Of a DNA stretch of 61,999 nucleotides, positions 7,716-17,998 are shown piece after piece. Source of the DNA: Leptolyngbyaceae cyanobacterium CSU_1_4. GTDB taxonomy: Bacteria > Cyanobacteriota > Cyanobacteriia > Elainellales > Elainellaceae. Under the pieces are notes generated by a model. That model was given only the letters and a program-made list of their open reading frames with translations, ran no database searches and was not told where the DNA came from. How positions within the stretch are numbered: the stretch's first letter is position 1; every line of letters begins with the position of its first letter. The stretch is taken from contig JAAUPA010000002.1 of the NCBI GenBank assembly GCA_012034615.1, forward strand, positions 1 through 61,999, in the 5' to 3' direction. Made by a program: the position numbers and the translations under genes.

Positions 7716-9194
7716 TTAAGCTTGTGATACCCAGACCGAGACAGAGCCGCCTTTACAACGAAATTCTGCCCATCCCTCGTCATTAGTAGTCACAGGCTCT
7801 TCAATATGCTTCGTCAAGTCAACATAAACTCGGTTGGGTTGACCTATCTCCATATATTTACTCCCGTCATCCCCATTACTGAGAACAACTGCTACGCCTC
7901 CTGGATGTTCATCATCGCCTAGGCGCGTCCAGCCTATGACATTGGCATGGTCAAAGTAATCGTACTGCTCACCATAGGCATAGGTTTGACGGGCAAAGAG
8001 GAACTTATCCAACAGCCACTTGTGTTTATCAAGCCAGATTTCATGCTCGTCGCCATCATTCCCAGTATCTTTGTAGTGTGAGCCATAATAATCAGCATAA
8101 AACACGCAAGGATATCCTTCCCGGCGCAGCAAAATTAAAGAGTATGCTAACGGCTTGAACCAAGATTCGACAACCGATTCTAGAGACTGTAAGGGCTGGG
8201 AGTCGTGATTTTCAACTAAGGTAACTGCTAGTGCAGGTTGCTGTTGCACGAGAGTATTGTCAAAAATTTGCCGGAGGTCATAATCATTCCCGGCTTGACT
8301 TGCCACATGGAAATTGTAGTGAAGCGGCGCATCAAACAAAGTTATTCTGCCATTGGTAGTTTCGACAAAGGAATGGAGCGCCTCAACATCATAAGACCAG
8401 TATTCGCCCACCCCAAAGAGTTCTTTTTCTGTTTGATGACTGACATGATTTAACCAGTCTCGGAAAAACTCGGCGGAAACGTGTTTAACTGCATCAAATC
8501 GGAACCCATCTACGCCAGTCGTGTTAACGTACCATTCACCCCAGTACTTTAACTCACCGGAAACCTCGGGATTATCCATGTCAAGATCGCAACCCATGAG
8601 ATAGTCAAAGTTGCCCTTTTCTTGATCAACATTGTCGTCAAATGATTTACCTTTTAGCAAGTAAACTGCGTTCTCTCCCGCGTTGTAGACATTGTAATCG
8701 ATCGCATCAAAATGCCACCAATGCCATTCCATCGTAGAGTATTTACCATTCCGACCAGGGAACGTGAAGTGTGTCCAAGCCTTGATGGTTTGATATTCTC
8801 CTATTGGAGCATTGCGATCGTCTGGATTAAAAGGCGTAGCTTGTGCTTCCTCTTCGTGATCTGCGCCTAATTTATGATTAAAGACTGCATCAGCATAGAT
8901 CCGGATCCCAGCATCCTGAGCCGCTTTAATAGCACGGATGTATTCATCCTTAGTGCCATATTTGGTTCTGACGGAACCTTTTTGGTCAAACTCTCCCAAA
9001 TCAAACAAATCATAAACGCCATACCCCACATCCATTCCACCGCCTGTGCCTTTGTACGCAGGCGGCAGCCAAAGAGAAGTAACCCCAGCTTTTGCTAGGT
9101 CTTTGGCAGATGCGGTTAACTGGTTCCACAGCGTGCCATCCGCTGGGCTATACCAGTGAAAGTATTGCATCATGACCCCGTTTGTATCAGACAT
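7716..9194 (-). CDS. Cytoplasmic alpha-amylase (GH13, AmyS/AmyA-type)
   Basis: This is a 492-residue endo-acting alpha-1,4-glucan hydrolase. GH13 motifs are clear: region I DAVFNH, region II GFRFDAVKH (nucleophile Asp), region III GVGEYW (acid/base Glu) and region IV VENHDSQ. It starts with MMQYFHWY, typical of the maltohexaose-forming GH13_5 group, and has no signal peptide, so it acts in the cytoplasm, probably on glycogen or maltodextrins. AGAGG lies upstream of the ATG. It stands alone and is convergent with the receiver gene. Confidence 0.95.
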   Translation of the reverse strand: MSDTNGVMMQYFHWYSPADGTLWNQLTASAKDLAKAGVTSLWLPPAYKGTGGGMDVGYGVYDLFDLGEFDQKGSVRTKYGTKDEYIRAIKAAQDAGIRIYADAVFNHKLGADHEEEAQATPFNPDDRNAPIGEYQTIKAWTHFTFPGRNGKYSTMEWHWWHFDAIDYNVYNAGENAVYLLKGKSFDDNVDQEKGNFDYLMGCDLDMDNPEVSGELKYWGEWYVNTTGVDGFRFDAVKHVSAEFFRDWLNHVSHQTEKELFGVGEYWSYDVEALHSFVETTNGRITLFDAPLHYNFHVASQAGNDYDLRQIFDNTLVQQQPALAVTLVENHDSQPLQSLESVVESWFKPLAYSLILLRREGYPCVFYADYYGSHYKDTGNDGDEHEIWLDKHKWLLDKFLFARQTYAYGEQYDYFDHANVIGWTRLGDDEHPGGVAVVLSNGDDGSKYMEIGQPNRVYVDLTKHIEEPVTTNDEGWAEFRCKGGSVSVWVSQA

Positions 9195-9314
9195 GAAAGC
9201 GACCTCTTGCTAAGGATATAAGTAACTTGTCTCTATGGAGACAATAATACGGGAAACCTATATCTTTAAACATCTATCAAATGACAGATGACGAGGACTA
9301 TGGCAAAAAGGTTG

Positions 9315-9733
9315 TTACGAGGCAGGCGACAGGGACGAAGATGGAGGCTTAAGCTTAGCTTTTGTAGAAGGTTCACGAACAGTGGGGTTCTTTGCCAAAA
9401 TGACAATAATGCCCATGCGACCGGTTTCTAAAGTAGTATCGCTTAGGATATCGAGTACCTCAACGTTTAGAACGTCTTGAATGAGGTCTTGAAGCTGGGG
9501 TCTGATGGCTGCATCTAGGTCTTTACGAACTTGTTGGGCAAGGGTTCGTCTGCTTCTGCGAGGATTTGCTCTGGGCGAGTGACTGAGTTTTCTAAAACGA
9601 TCGCCACTTTTTCATCCATAAGCTGACAGGTTACCTTACTCGGTTGAAGACCTAAATGAGTTCGATAAAGGGTTTGAATTTTTTGGGAAAGTGTTCTCTC
9701 AGTTTGACCTTGAGTTGGCGTATTGTCTGTCAT
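9315..9733 (-). CDS. DUF2294 domain protein, frameshifted mid-gene
   Basis: The track ORF (96 residues) starts upstream of a better ATG at 9733 (MTDNTPTQGQTERTLSQKIQ) and stops early after ILAEADEPLPNKFVKT. Inserting one base at 9544-9549 reads EADETLAQQVRKDLDAAIRP and continues through LIQDVLNVEVLDILSDTTL to a TAA at 9315-9317. That gives about 139 residues, the usual DUF2294 size and sequence style. DUF2294 proteins are small, soluble and of unknown function. It lies directly downstream of the large repeat protein on the same strand and may be co-transcribed with it. Confidence 0.78.
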
Positions 9734-9872
9734 TGATTCAGAGTGTGAATGAAGGAGATTGATACAATAGTGCTGTTGGAATATTAGTCTAAATAACGCC
9801 CCCATTTCTAGCCCTGCTTCTAGAGCAAAAGATTTAGAATGAGGGCGCTGTTTGAATTAGGCGGTGTTTGAA

Positions 9873-12732
9873 TTAGTAAACGATGGGAGAAACGGCTAGG
9901 CTTCCGGCGTATCGCCGAAACAATGGCTGAGGTTAAAGCCGTTGCAAATAGCCACCAAGCAGCAGTTGCAGCGGCTTTGCGGGTTTCTTCAACCTGGACT
10001 TGTGCCTGGTATCTAATATCGTCTAAGCGATTTTGAACTTGTTGCTGTAGTCGTTCAGCACGTTGCAAAACCGTACTACGCGCCCGGTCAATTTGTTCAA
10101 ATACTCGTTCTGCGTCCGCCTTAGAAATGTCATCTCGAGAGCTAAGCAGAGCAATCAGAGTATCTTTGTCAAACGACGAGAGGCGATCGCGCAGGGATTC
10201 AAAACCCGCTTGTGGATCATCAAACAAGGTGCGAACTTCTTGTTTAATACCGTCATAGTTTAGCTCTGGACGATCGAGAGAATTTAGATAAGTCCGAATA
10301 CGATTGAGAACTCGCTCCACAGTAGCTTGTATTTGGTGCTGAACTGCTTGCATCTGAGCCATTAATTGGTCGCGCGCGGTCAGCACCCGCTCAATAATAT
10401 CATTTGCCTCTGCCTCAGATAAATCCTGACGCTGAGAGAGCAAGGCAACCAGGTGAGAGCGATCGACATGGGAGAGGCGATCGTTTAGTTTTTCTAGCCC
10501 TAGGCGAGGATCAGTCATCAGCGTTTTCAAGTCCCGCTGAATCCCTTCAGGGCTAAGCTCTTCTTTTTGAGTATTGCGCAAATAGTCTTCTAGACCCGTT
10601 CTAAAATCGCGCACTTTAGACTGAGTTCGAGTGGCTAGCCGTCTGGGCGCTTTAATAATGTTTTGAAGCGTCGATTGATACTGATCGATAACCTGATTGA
10701 TCTCGGATTCACTTAAGTCATTTCGTTGACTTAAAAGTTTTACCAGCGTATCTCTATCCAAATGGGAAGCCCGATCGCGCAGCCGAGCTAACCCCACTTG
10801 CGGATCGTCCACTAGCTTCTGTAAGTCCCGTTGAATGCCTTCAGGATTAAGTTCTTCCTTACCGGTATTGCGCAAATAGTCTTCTATTCGCTGCCATTGG
10901 GTCGATACTCGGGTTTGTACCGCTTGCGGCACGCCTTGTGCATCGGCTACTGCCAGTTCAAAAGCTCGTTCAATTTCGGTGGTAATCTGTGCAACTTCAG
11001 TGGTAGTTAAATCATTCCGAGCATTTAGTAAATCGATTAAGAAATCGCGGTTAAATGAAAGCAGCCGCGATCGCAATTTTTCTGCATCTGATGAGTCTTG
11101 CAGAATAGGACGAAGCGATGCACCTAACGCCTGGGAATTAAGCAGCCCTTCTTTAGGCGAGGAGCGTAAAAAATCCTCTAACTGCGTTTTCAGCGAATAG
11201 GCTTTCTCTGTTTCTTCAATTTCGCTGACTTCGCGCAAAACCTCTAGGCGCACGTATTCCAGCGTTTGGGCAAGTCGAGTAATTTGATCTTGTACAAAAA
11301 CTCCTCGGGATTGCAATAAGGTCACAAATTCTTGCTGGTTAAGCATTTCCACTTCTCGACGGACGCTGCTTGCATCAGCAAACTCATCGTAGATAATGGC
11401 TCGGAAATCCTTCTGAATACTTTCGGGGGTGAGTTGCCAAGAATAAGTGTTGAGTAAATAGTCTTCAACATCTGCCCGAATCACACTATAAGGAGTTTCC
11501 TTCTTAAGCATTTTGTCTGTCTTTTCGCCAAGCGGAGTGCTTTTAATTTGCTCCACCATCTGCCCTACATCTAAATCAGACAAATCAACTCGATTCAGAA
11601 CAATTCCCATAAGACCGCTCAGTAAGGCACTAGCAGCAGGAGATTGTCCTGCCTGTCCTGCCTGTCCTCCTTGCCCAACAGTATTCAGCAGCCCATTCAG
11701 ACGTTGCCTCAACTCTTGAGGCAAAAACTGCCCTGCAGGAACCGTCCTAAGATAATCTGTGACTTCTCTTAAGGGGTCAGGCTTATGCATTTTGTTGACT
11801 GCTTGCTGCCAAGCCGTTTCGAGCTGATCGGCAAGGCTCTCAACTTCACGCTTAGATAAATCGGTACGGCTATTAATTAGGTTAACTAAGGTCGCCCGAT
11901 CGACCTGCTGCAAGGCTTCAGGATTGGCGATCGCTTTCAGCTCAGGATCATCTAACAGCTTCTCAAATTCCTGACGCACACTTTGAACATCTAATCCGGG
12001 AGGACGTAGTTTATTGAGATATTCTTCTATATTTTCTCGCAGAGTTTCTGAATCCATACCCGAGGTTAATTCTCGGCGTACTGCGGCTACTGCCGACTCT
12101 GCTGTAGAAACGATCTGATTTTTCGTTGCTGCTGCACCCAGGGCAGCGGTTGCAGTTCCGACAATTGCCTGAAGTCCAGATGTGGCAGTATTGACCAAAG
12201 AACCCACCAAAGAACCGACAGTGGTTGAACTAATCCACACCAACATAGAGAAATAAGCACCCCAAATCACCAATCCAATAATGGCTCCTAAAAGCGCACT
12301 TTGAATTAACGTTAGCTTGACTGCCAGAAAACATGCCAAAAACAAAGCTAAGCTAACGCTAATGACTGTCCACAATCCAGCAGCTAAGCGAATTTTGTTA
12401 CCGCTATTTGAACTGTTATCGTCATGGGAATGTTGAGCTGAATGCCTATCTGAATGATTGTGAAGACGCTCATTGGGCTTAGACCAATTACCCAAGTAAG
12501 AAATGCCAGCCGCAACTGAAAGATTGGTGAGGAGAAGCTGAAAGCCAAATGCCAAAACAATCCCAGAGATTAAGGCAATAAAAAATTGGGGGCTTGAAAA
12601 CACAAAGGTTGCAGCATTGGGTGCAACAACAGTCCCGGCACCGCCTAAGGGATCGACTGTAGTAGGGGGCAACTGAGTTAACAGGGCTGCTCCTATCCAA
12701 ATATCATTTAATAAATCCGGGCTGTTAACCAT
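9873..12732 (-). CDS. Large membrane protein with tandem ~85-residue helical repeats
   Basis: About 950-970 residues. The N-terminal ~210 residues hold about four transmembrane segments, then comes a long helical region, then one C-terminal transmembrane segment (TAAWWLFATALTSAIVSAI). Residues ~225-900 contain about seven repeats with the pattern DYLRNT..EL.PEGIQRDL..L..DP...L..R....DR..LV.LLSQR.DLSE. The three nearest the C-terminus are most alike. The track ends at 9820. A one-base shift near 9910 gives YAGSLAVSPIVY and a TAA at 9873, a more natural end. I recognise this as a cyanobacterial hypothetical type, but no function is known. Confidence 0.8.
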
Positions 12733-12825
12733 AATGTCCCTCGCCTGTACAAAACTAATAAGGCTGATATGATTGAAACCTTATCTGTGCATTTAGGCAT
12801 CTTTCAAAAGAGGGAACCTAGTCCT

Positions 12826-13544
12826 TTAAGTGACTAAACCCGATCGCAAAGCTCTAACAGCAGCCTGAGTGCGATCGTCGGCGCTCAGTTTATTGAGAAT
12901 ATTGCGTACATGAGTTTTGACGGTACCAATGGTAATATATAGCCGTTGTGAAATGTCGGCGTTGCTACAGCCTGCTACAATCAATTCTAAAATTTCTAAT
13001 TCTCTAGTGGTTAAAGGCGTATTTCCTAAAAAAGGCTCGTAGCCACTTCCTATAGCACTAATTTCGACTGTCTTGCCCCGTAAACTTGAAGATTCAGCAG
13101 CAGTGTCACGTCGAACTTGCCCCAGAATAACACTGGCGATCGCGGATCTATCCAAGATTGACCTGCTGCCGTAGATTGAATCGCTTCGACTAACTGACTG
13201 ACTTGAATGTCTTTCATACAATAAGAATCGGCACCTGCTGCAAAAGCTGCCAGCACAGAATCCTGTCCATCATGCATAGTTAGGATCAAGATTTTAGTGC
13301 CAAAATCTTCTGACTGAGTTTGCCACTGCCGAAACCTGCGAGTCAGCTCAATTCCATCTAAATCGGGCAATCCAATATCCACCATTGCCACATCGGGGCG
13401 ATAGTTTTGTAAGAGCTGCAAACCTTGGGTAGCATTGGCTGCATCTCCCACTACTTGAATGTTTTCCTGAGCTTGTAAAACTGTTTTAAGCCCAATACGA
13501 GTCAAGTCGTGGTCTTCAATTAAAATGACCTTGATTTTACTCAT
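12826..13544 (-). CDS. NarL/FixJ-family response regulator, split by a frameshift
   Basis: Two overlapping track ORFs are the halves of one gene. 13544-13050 holds the receiver (VILIEDHDL, phospho-Asp in VAMVDIGLPDLDG, MKD in place of KP). 13221-12826 holds a LuxR-type helix-turn-helix (LTTRELEILELIVAGCSNAD, then TVKTHVRNILNKL). Adding one G in the CCGCGATCG region (13138-13146) joins them as GQSWIDPAIASVILGQV. The full length is about 239 residues, normal for the family. It lies just upstream of the large repeat protein on the same strand and could regulate it. Confidence 0.88.
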
Positions 13545-13661
13545 CTTTTACCCAGCATTACTACCATTTAGCCTGGTTTTACCTTACCGAGAATTGCCTT
13601 TATAGCCATCTACCGTGCGACATAATTGAAAAGCTATGAGTAGATTGAGCAACAAACCTTT

Positions 13662-13779
13662 GCCGCCCCCAATGTCTCCCAAAATGGGGGACTTTGAAGC
13701 AGAACTAGCTCGAAATTCCCTCAAAATGGGAGATTTAGGAGATGAGTGTAAGGCGCTTTGATCCTTCAAAGTATCCTCT
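13662..13779. repeat. Short C/G-rich intergenic repeat, family B copy 1
   Basis: GCCGCCCCCAATGTCTCCCA, then GGGGGACTTTGAAGC, then AAAATGGGAGATTTAGGAGA and GAGTGTAAGG form an imperfect palindromic unit. The same unit recurs at 17756-17873 and 24569-24690, and parts of it lie inside the family A elements. It sits between the divergent NarL-type regulator and CHASE3 kinase genes. The 61-residue track ORF over it is not a gene. Confidence 0.65.
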
Positions 13780-14094
13780 TAAACCCTTTCTCTTACCCTA
13801 AAATCTGCCCTAGAAACTCTAAATCGTTGGTAAAAGTCTGTAGGATGTATTGACCAAAGCGGCATATACTAAACTTCAGCTTTTCCCTTTCTAAGATAAG
13901 AATTTAGGGTGGGGAAGTTTAAACTTTTTACTTCAGCTTAAAGTAATGAACAGTACTTATTCTGGAGTAAATTAACCAGGAGTAGATAATGTTAAAAGTA
14001 AGGCTTAAAATCTGTCCAAAGATAGATGAGCCCTTTAGACTTTTGTGGCAGCCTTGTTTGAGCAAGCTTTGTCATTTAGCAACTTTATAATCTA

Positions 14095-15531
14095 GTGGTT
14101 TCGTATCATCCTTTAAGGGACTTGTGGGCAGGGGTTTCTCTGCGTCGTCAAGGAGCTTTGGTTATTACCGTCCCTGTCATTTGTTTACTGCTGTTTTTGG
14201 GAACCTCGATTTACTTACGGTATTACACAGTGGCAGCAACCCGATATGTAACTCATACTCAAAATGTTTTGTTAGAAAGTAGCAATCTTTTAATTGCGCT
14301 CCTCAATGCCGAGACTGGGGTACGGGGCTATGAAAGCACTCGCAACAGAAGCTTTTTAGAACCCTATGATGAGGCTATGCAAGCAGTGCCTGTTTCAATC
14401 AGTAGGCTAAGAAAGTTGGTTCAAGATAATCCTGTTCAAACGCAACAAGTCTCTGCGATAGAACAGAAGATTCAACAAGAGCTTAAGTTGCTCATGAAAG
14501 GAGTCAATAATATTAATGCATCCACAGCCACTTCTGCAATCTCTACTGAGCAGAACGCTCTTTTGATACAAGAAAAAGAGGTGATGGATCAGATTAAGCT
14601 GGATATTAACCGATTTCAATTAGAAGAGCAGCGTTTACTTCAAACTCGGGAACAGTGGCTGGATCAGCAAGAGGAGCTAAGGGGCTGGGCACAAGTTGTC
14701 ATGACTGTAATTAGCATTTTGGCTTCAGGGGTGGCAATTTATCTGTTTGACCGTATTGAACGAGAGCGGCAGTTAGGCATTAGAAAGCTGCAAGCGCAGG
14801 CTCAAAAGGTGGTGCAGCTTAACCAAATTTTGGCTCAAACTAATATGATGCTAGCCGATCGCAATCAAGAGCTTGATCAGTTTGTGTATGTGTCCTCTCA
14901 CGATTTGAAGGCTCCCTTACGAGCGATCGCCAATCTTTCCGAATGGATTGAAGAAGACTTAGAAGGGCAGCTTCCAGAGGAAGGACAACGGCACATGAAG
15001 CTGCTCCGAAAACGAGTTCGGCGGATGGATGCTTTAATTAATGGGTTGTTAGAGTATTCGCGGGTAGGACGAACTAAAGTTCCGGTGGAAACGGTCAACG
15101 TAGCAGACTTACTGACAGAAGTCATTGATTTGCTGTCTCCTCCGCCTAACTTTGTGATAGAAATTGGGCAAATGCCAACTCTACAAACGAGACGATTGTC
15201 TCTGAGTCAGGTTTTTTCTAATTTAATCAGCAATGCCATTAAGCACTGCGATCGCCTAGATGCAAAGATCCAAATTACCGTAGAGGTTCGAGACCAGCTT
15301 TGTGAGTTTGCAGTGGCTGACAATGGACCTGGAATTGCTTTAGAACATCAAAAAAAAATATTTACGATTTTTCAAACCTTAGATGCCCGGGATAAGACAG
15401 AAAATACAGGAATTGGGCTATCAATTGTAAAAAAGCTTGTAGAGTTAGAAGGAGGTAAAATCTGGGTGGAATCAAGGCTAGGAGAAGGAGCAAAATTCAT
15501 CTTTACTTGGCACATCTCACCCGTATCTTAA
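14095..15531 (+). CDS. CHASE3-domain sensor histidine kinase (phytochrome-type kinase core)
   Basis: 478 residues from a GTG start. There is a transmembrane helix at about 20-42, a periplasmic CHASE3 sensor at about 43-195 (LLNAETGVRGYESTRNRSFL), a second transmembrane helix at about 198-217, and a coiled linker. The HisKA block has H269 in SSHDLKAPLRAI, followed by the ATPase with N box NLISNAIKHC, ADNGPGI and TGIGLSIVKKL. The HDLKAPLR form is typical of kinases that signal to Rcp1-like single receivers, and such a receiver follows at 16011, separated by a MITE-like element. The ligand is unknown. Confidence 0.92.
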   Translation: MVSYHPLRDLWAGVSLRRQGALVITVPVICLLLFLGTSIYLRYYTVAATRYVTHTQNVLLESSNLLIALLNAETGVRGYESTRNRSFLEPYDEAMQAVPVSISRLRKLVQDNPVQTQQVSAIEQKIQQELKLLMKGVNNINASTATSAISTEQNALLIQEKEVMDQIKLDINRFQLEEQRLLQTREQWLDQQEELRGWAQVVMTVISILASGVAIYLFDRIERERQLGIRKLQAQAQKVVQLNQILAQTNMMLADRNQELDQFVYVSSHDLKAPLRAIANLSEWIEEDLEGQLPEEGQRHMKLLRKRVRRMDALINGLLEYSRVGRTKVPVETVNVADLLTEVIDLLSPPPNFVIEIGQMPTLQTRRLSLSQVFSNLISNAIKHCDRLDAKIQITVEVRDQLCEFAVADNGPGIALEHQKKIFTIFQTLDARDKTENTGIGLSIVKKLVELEGGKIWVESRLGEGAKFIFTWHISPVS

Positions 15532-15740
15532 TCGCAAGTTGACTGTTATATCAAGGGATTAGTCCTGTTCATAATGTAAGTCTAACCAATGACTGACGTA
15601 ACCCAGTACTGCTCTTGTATAGAATTAAAAGATAAAAAACGACGTTGCTGAATACCCCTATGATTTGCCCTCTTCCCAAGCCCGTTTTCCCCGAGGAGCA
15701 AGGAGCAAGGAGCAATAGTTCTTATCTCCCTTTTCCATTA

Positions 15741-15920
15741 GGGCTACCGTGTATACACATGTTGTGGAATCCAGCTACGCCCCGGCGAGCCGCCCCTAAA
15801 TCCCCCATTTTGGGGGACTTCCGAGCCACCTTTGTTCTTCAAAGTCCCTCAGAATGGGGGATTTAGGGGGCAAAAAGAATGCAACGAAGCCAGTTTAGAG
15901 TTGCGTCTATACGGTAGCTC
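15741..15920 (+). repeat. MITE-like element, family A copy 2
   Basis: GGGCTACCGTGTATACACAT at the left matches the reverse complement of GTCTATACGGTAGCTC at the right (imperfect terminal inverted repeats). The interior matches copy 1 in order: CCGCCCCTAAATCCCCCATT, GGGGGACTTCCGA, TTCAAAGTCCC, GGGGGATTTAGGGGGC. It is inserted between a histidine kinase gene and its likely receiver gene. The adjacent sequence holds a short tandem repeat of GGAGCAA. Confidence 0.75.
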
Positions 15921-16010
15921 CAGGAGGACGAGGGTGAGGGAAATTTCAGCCATTCTTATCTTGTTTCAGCAACGTCAAAAAACCAGCTTGTAACTCAAAC
16001 CCTCTTTAAA

Positions 16011-16454
16011 ATGCCACCTACTTCTCCTGATAACACTATCAATATTTTGTTGGTAGAAGACGATGAGGTAGACATCCTTAACGTCAAGCGCGCTTTTAAA
16101 AAGAACCACATTACTAATCCGTTGTACTTTGCGGGCAATGGCTTAGAGGCGCTAGAGATGCTGCGTGGCGTTAACCAACAGCCTTCTGTGGTTCCAGAGC
16201 ATCGTCGCTTAATTCTGCTTGATCTCAACATGCCGCGCATGAACGGTATAGAATTTTTACAGGTATTGCGGGCTGATCCTAATTTGAAATCTATTCCAGT
16301 GGTCGTTTTAACTACCTCTGCGGCAGAGCAAGATCGGGTTGAAGCCAGTCAGCTTAATGTAGCAGGATATTTGTTGAAGCCCGTTCAATTCTCTGAGTTT
16401 GTAGAATTAATGGCTGTCTTAAACAAATATTGGATGCTATCGAAAATGCCGTAG
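16011..16454 (+). CDS. Rcp1-like single-domain response regulator
   Basis: 147 residues with a complete CheY-like receiver: acidic pocket VEDDEVD, phospho-acceptor Asp in LILLDLNMPRMNG, Thr in VLTTSAAEQD and Lys in YLLKPVQF. The DLNMPRMNGIEFL form and the PE-rich loop before it are typical of the Rcp1 family, partners of cyanobacterial phytochrome-type kinases. It has no output domain. It lies 8 nt before the next receiver-kinase gene and downstream of the CHASE3 kinase. Confidence 0.92.
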   Translation: MPPTSPDNTINILLVEDDEVDILNVKRAFKKNHITNPLYFAGNGLEALEMLRGVNQQPSVVPEHRRLILLDLNMPRMNGIEFLQVLRADPNLKSIPVVVLTTSAAEQDRVEASQLNVAGYLLKPVQFSEFVELMAVLNKYWMLSKMP

Positions 16455-16461
16455 GGCGGGT

Positions 16462-17707
16462 ATGAGGCTCATGGAAGACCAGCTCAAGGTGTTGATTGTA
16501 GATGATGATGAGGTCGATCGCCTAACGATTAGTCGTGCCCTTAAAAAATCTGGTATTTCGATGGAGCGGGTTGAAGTAACGACAGCGGCAGAAGCGATCG
16601 CGGCTCTGAGCACTTCTACTTTCGACTCTGTATTTCTCGATTATTCTCTTCCAGATCAAGATGGACTGGGGTTAATTCAGTCTTTGCGCGGAGCCGGTAT
16701 CAAAGTTCCGTTGATTGTCCTGACCGGACAAGGCGATGAGCAGATTGCGGTTGAATGTATGAAAGCGGGGGCAAACGACTATTTATCAAAGTCTAAAATT
16801 GGTTCCGATCGCTTAGCTTCTATTCTAAAGAATGCTGTGCGGGTTTATCGGGCAGAGCTAAAAGCCAACTTAGCCTATCAACAGTTGCAGGCTAGCAATG
16901 AGCTGTTGTCGCAACAAAACGAAGAGCTTAAAAAAGCAAAAGCAAAAAATTGAGTTGCAAAACTTAGAGTTACTCAAAGCCTCGCGGATGAAGTCTCAGT
17001 TTTTAGCGACCATGTCTCACGAGCTGAGAACTCCTATGAACGCCATTATTGGATTTTCTCAGGTACTTTTGCGCCAAAGTAAAGGAGGGCTTAACGTCCA
17101 TCAGCAAACTATGATTGAACGGATTTTATCTAACAGTCGCAATCTTTTAGAGCTGGTTAATGATATTTTGGATCTCTCGAAAATTGAGGCGGGTCGTTTA
17201 GAGCTAAGACCTGAACCTTGTGATTTGCTGCAACTTTTAGAAACCACGATTGGGCAGTTGCGTTCTTTGGCAGATGAGAAGAAACTACCGATTCGAGTCC
17301 ATTCTACTTTGTCTCACAGTCGGGCTTTTAATGACTCTATGCGCGTTCGGCAGGTGTTGGTTAACTTAATTTCTAATGCTATTAAATTTACAGATTCTGG
17401 AGAGATTTCGATCGATCTGAGTGAACCGGAGCCAGGTAGAGTGGCGATCGCTGTTCAAGACTCGGGCATCGGCATTGCCGCCACTGACTTGGAATATATT
17501 TTTGAGATGTTTCAGCAAATAGACCAAACTATCAATCGTAAGTATAGTGGCACAGGACTAGGACTCGCTATTACGCGATCGTTAGTGGAAATGATGGGCG
17601 GCGAGATTAGTGTCCAGAGCCAGCTAGGAGCAGGCTCGGTGTTTAGAATTAATATTCCTAGGTTTGTGCAGAGTGAGACGCAGGGGCTATCTGGCAAGAG
17701 AAATTGA
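16462..17707 (+). CDS. Hybrid response regulator-histidine kinase, split by a frameshift in an A-run
   Basis: Track ORFs 16462-16953 (receiver, phospho-Asp in VFLDYSLPDQDG) and 16898-17707 (kinase, FLATMSHELRTPMNAIIGF, then NLISNAIKFT and GTGLGLAITRSL) overlap in different frames. Shortening the A6 run at 16944-16949 by one base gives EELKKAKAKIELQNLELLKA, the usual coiled-coil linker of receiver-HisKA-HATPase hybrids, and one protein of about 414 residues. The shift needed is +1, so ordinary -1 slippage would not restore it. It probably accepts or passes phosphate in the relay with its neighbours. Confidence 0.88.
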
Positions 17708-17755
17708 ATGGGTACAGCCCACTGTTGCCGCTCTCCGAGCCGCCCTTCTTCTAGA

Positions 17756-17873
17756 GCCGCCCCCTAAATCCCCCATTCTGGGGGACTTTGAAGGAAAATG
17801 GGTTGGAAGTCCCCCAGATGGAGGATTTAGGGGGCGAGTGTAAGAATTTTTGAGACTTCTCAGTCATCCTCTG
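17756..17873. repeat. Short C/G-rich intergenic repeat, family B copy 2
   Basis: GCCGCCCCCTAAATCCCCCA, then TTCTGGGGGACTTTGAAGG, then GGATTTAGGGGGCGAGTGTA. This is the clearest copy of the unit. Immediately before it, CTCTCCGAGCCGCCC is the reverse complement of part of family D (GGGCGGCTCGGAGA), so two repeat types abut here. It fills most of the space between two kinase genes. Confidence 0.65.
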
Positions 17874-17998
17874 AGAGTAAACGGACGGGAATGTTCCGCA
17901 CTCAGATATATTTTTGGATAGAATTCTATCTAAAGAGTGATTGAGTTTTATAATAAGCCTTCTTAAGATAGAGTCAGGAGTAAACTTTAGGTTATTGC

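Noticed and set aside
13584-13769. 61-residue ORF on the minus strand
   Set aside because: It lies over a family B repeat and its residues (SSPKSPILREFRASSASKSP) are translated repeat sequence.
16940-16955. Programmed -1 ribosomal frameshift at the A6 run in the hybrid kinase
   Set aside because: A -1 shift would read aaa ttg agt, not the kinase frame. The join needs +1, and the same kind of break is found at many unrelated sites in the window.
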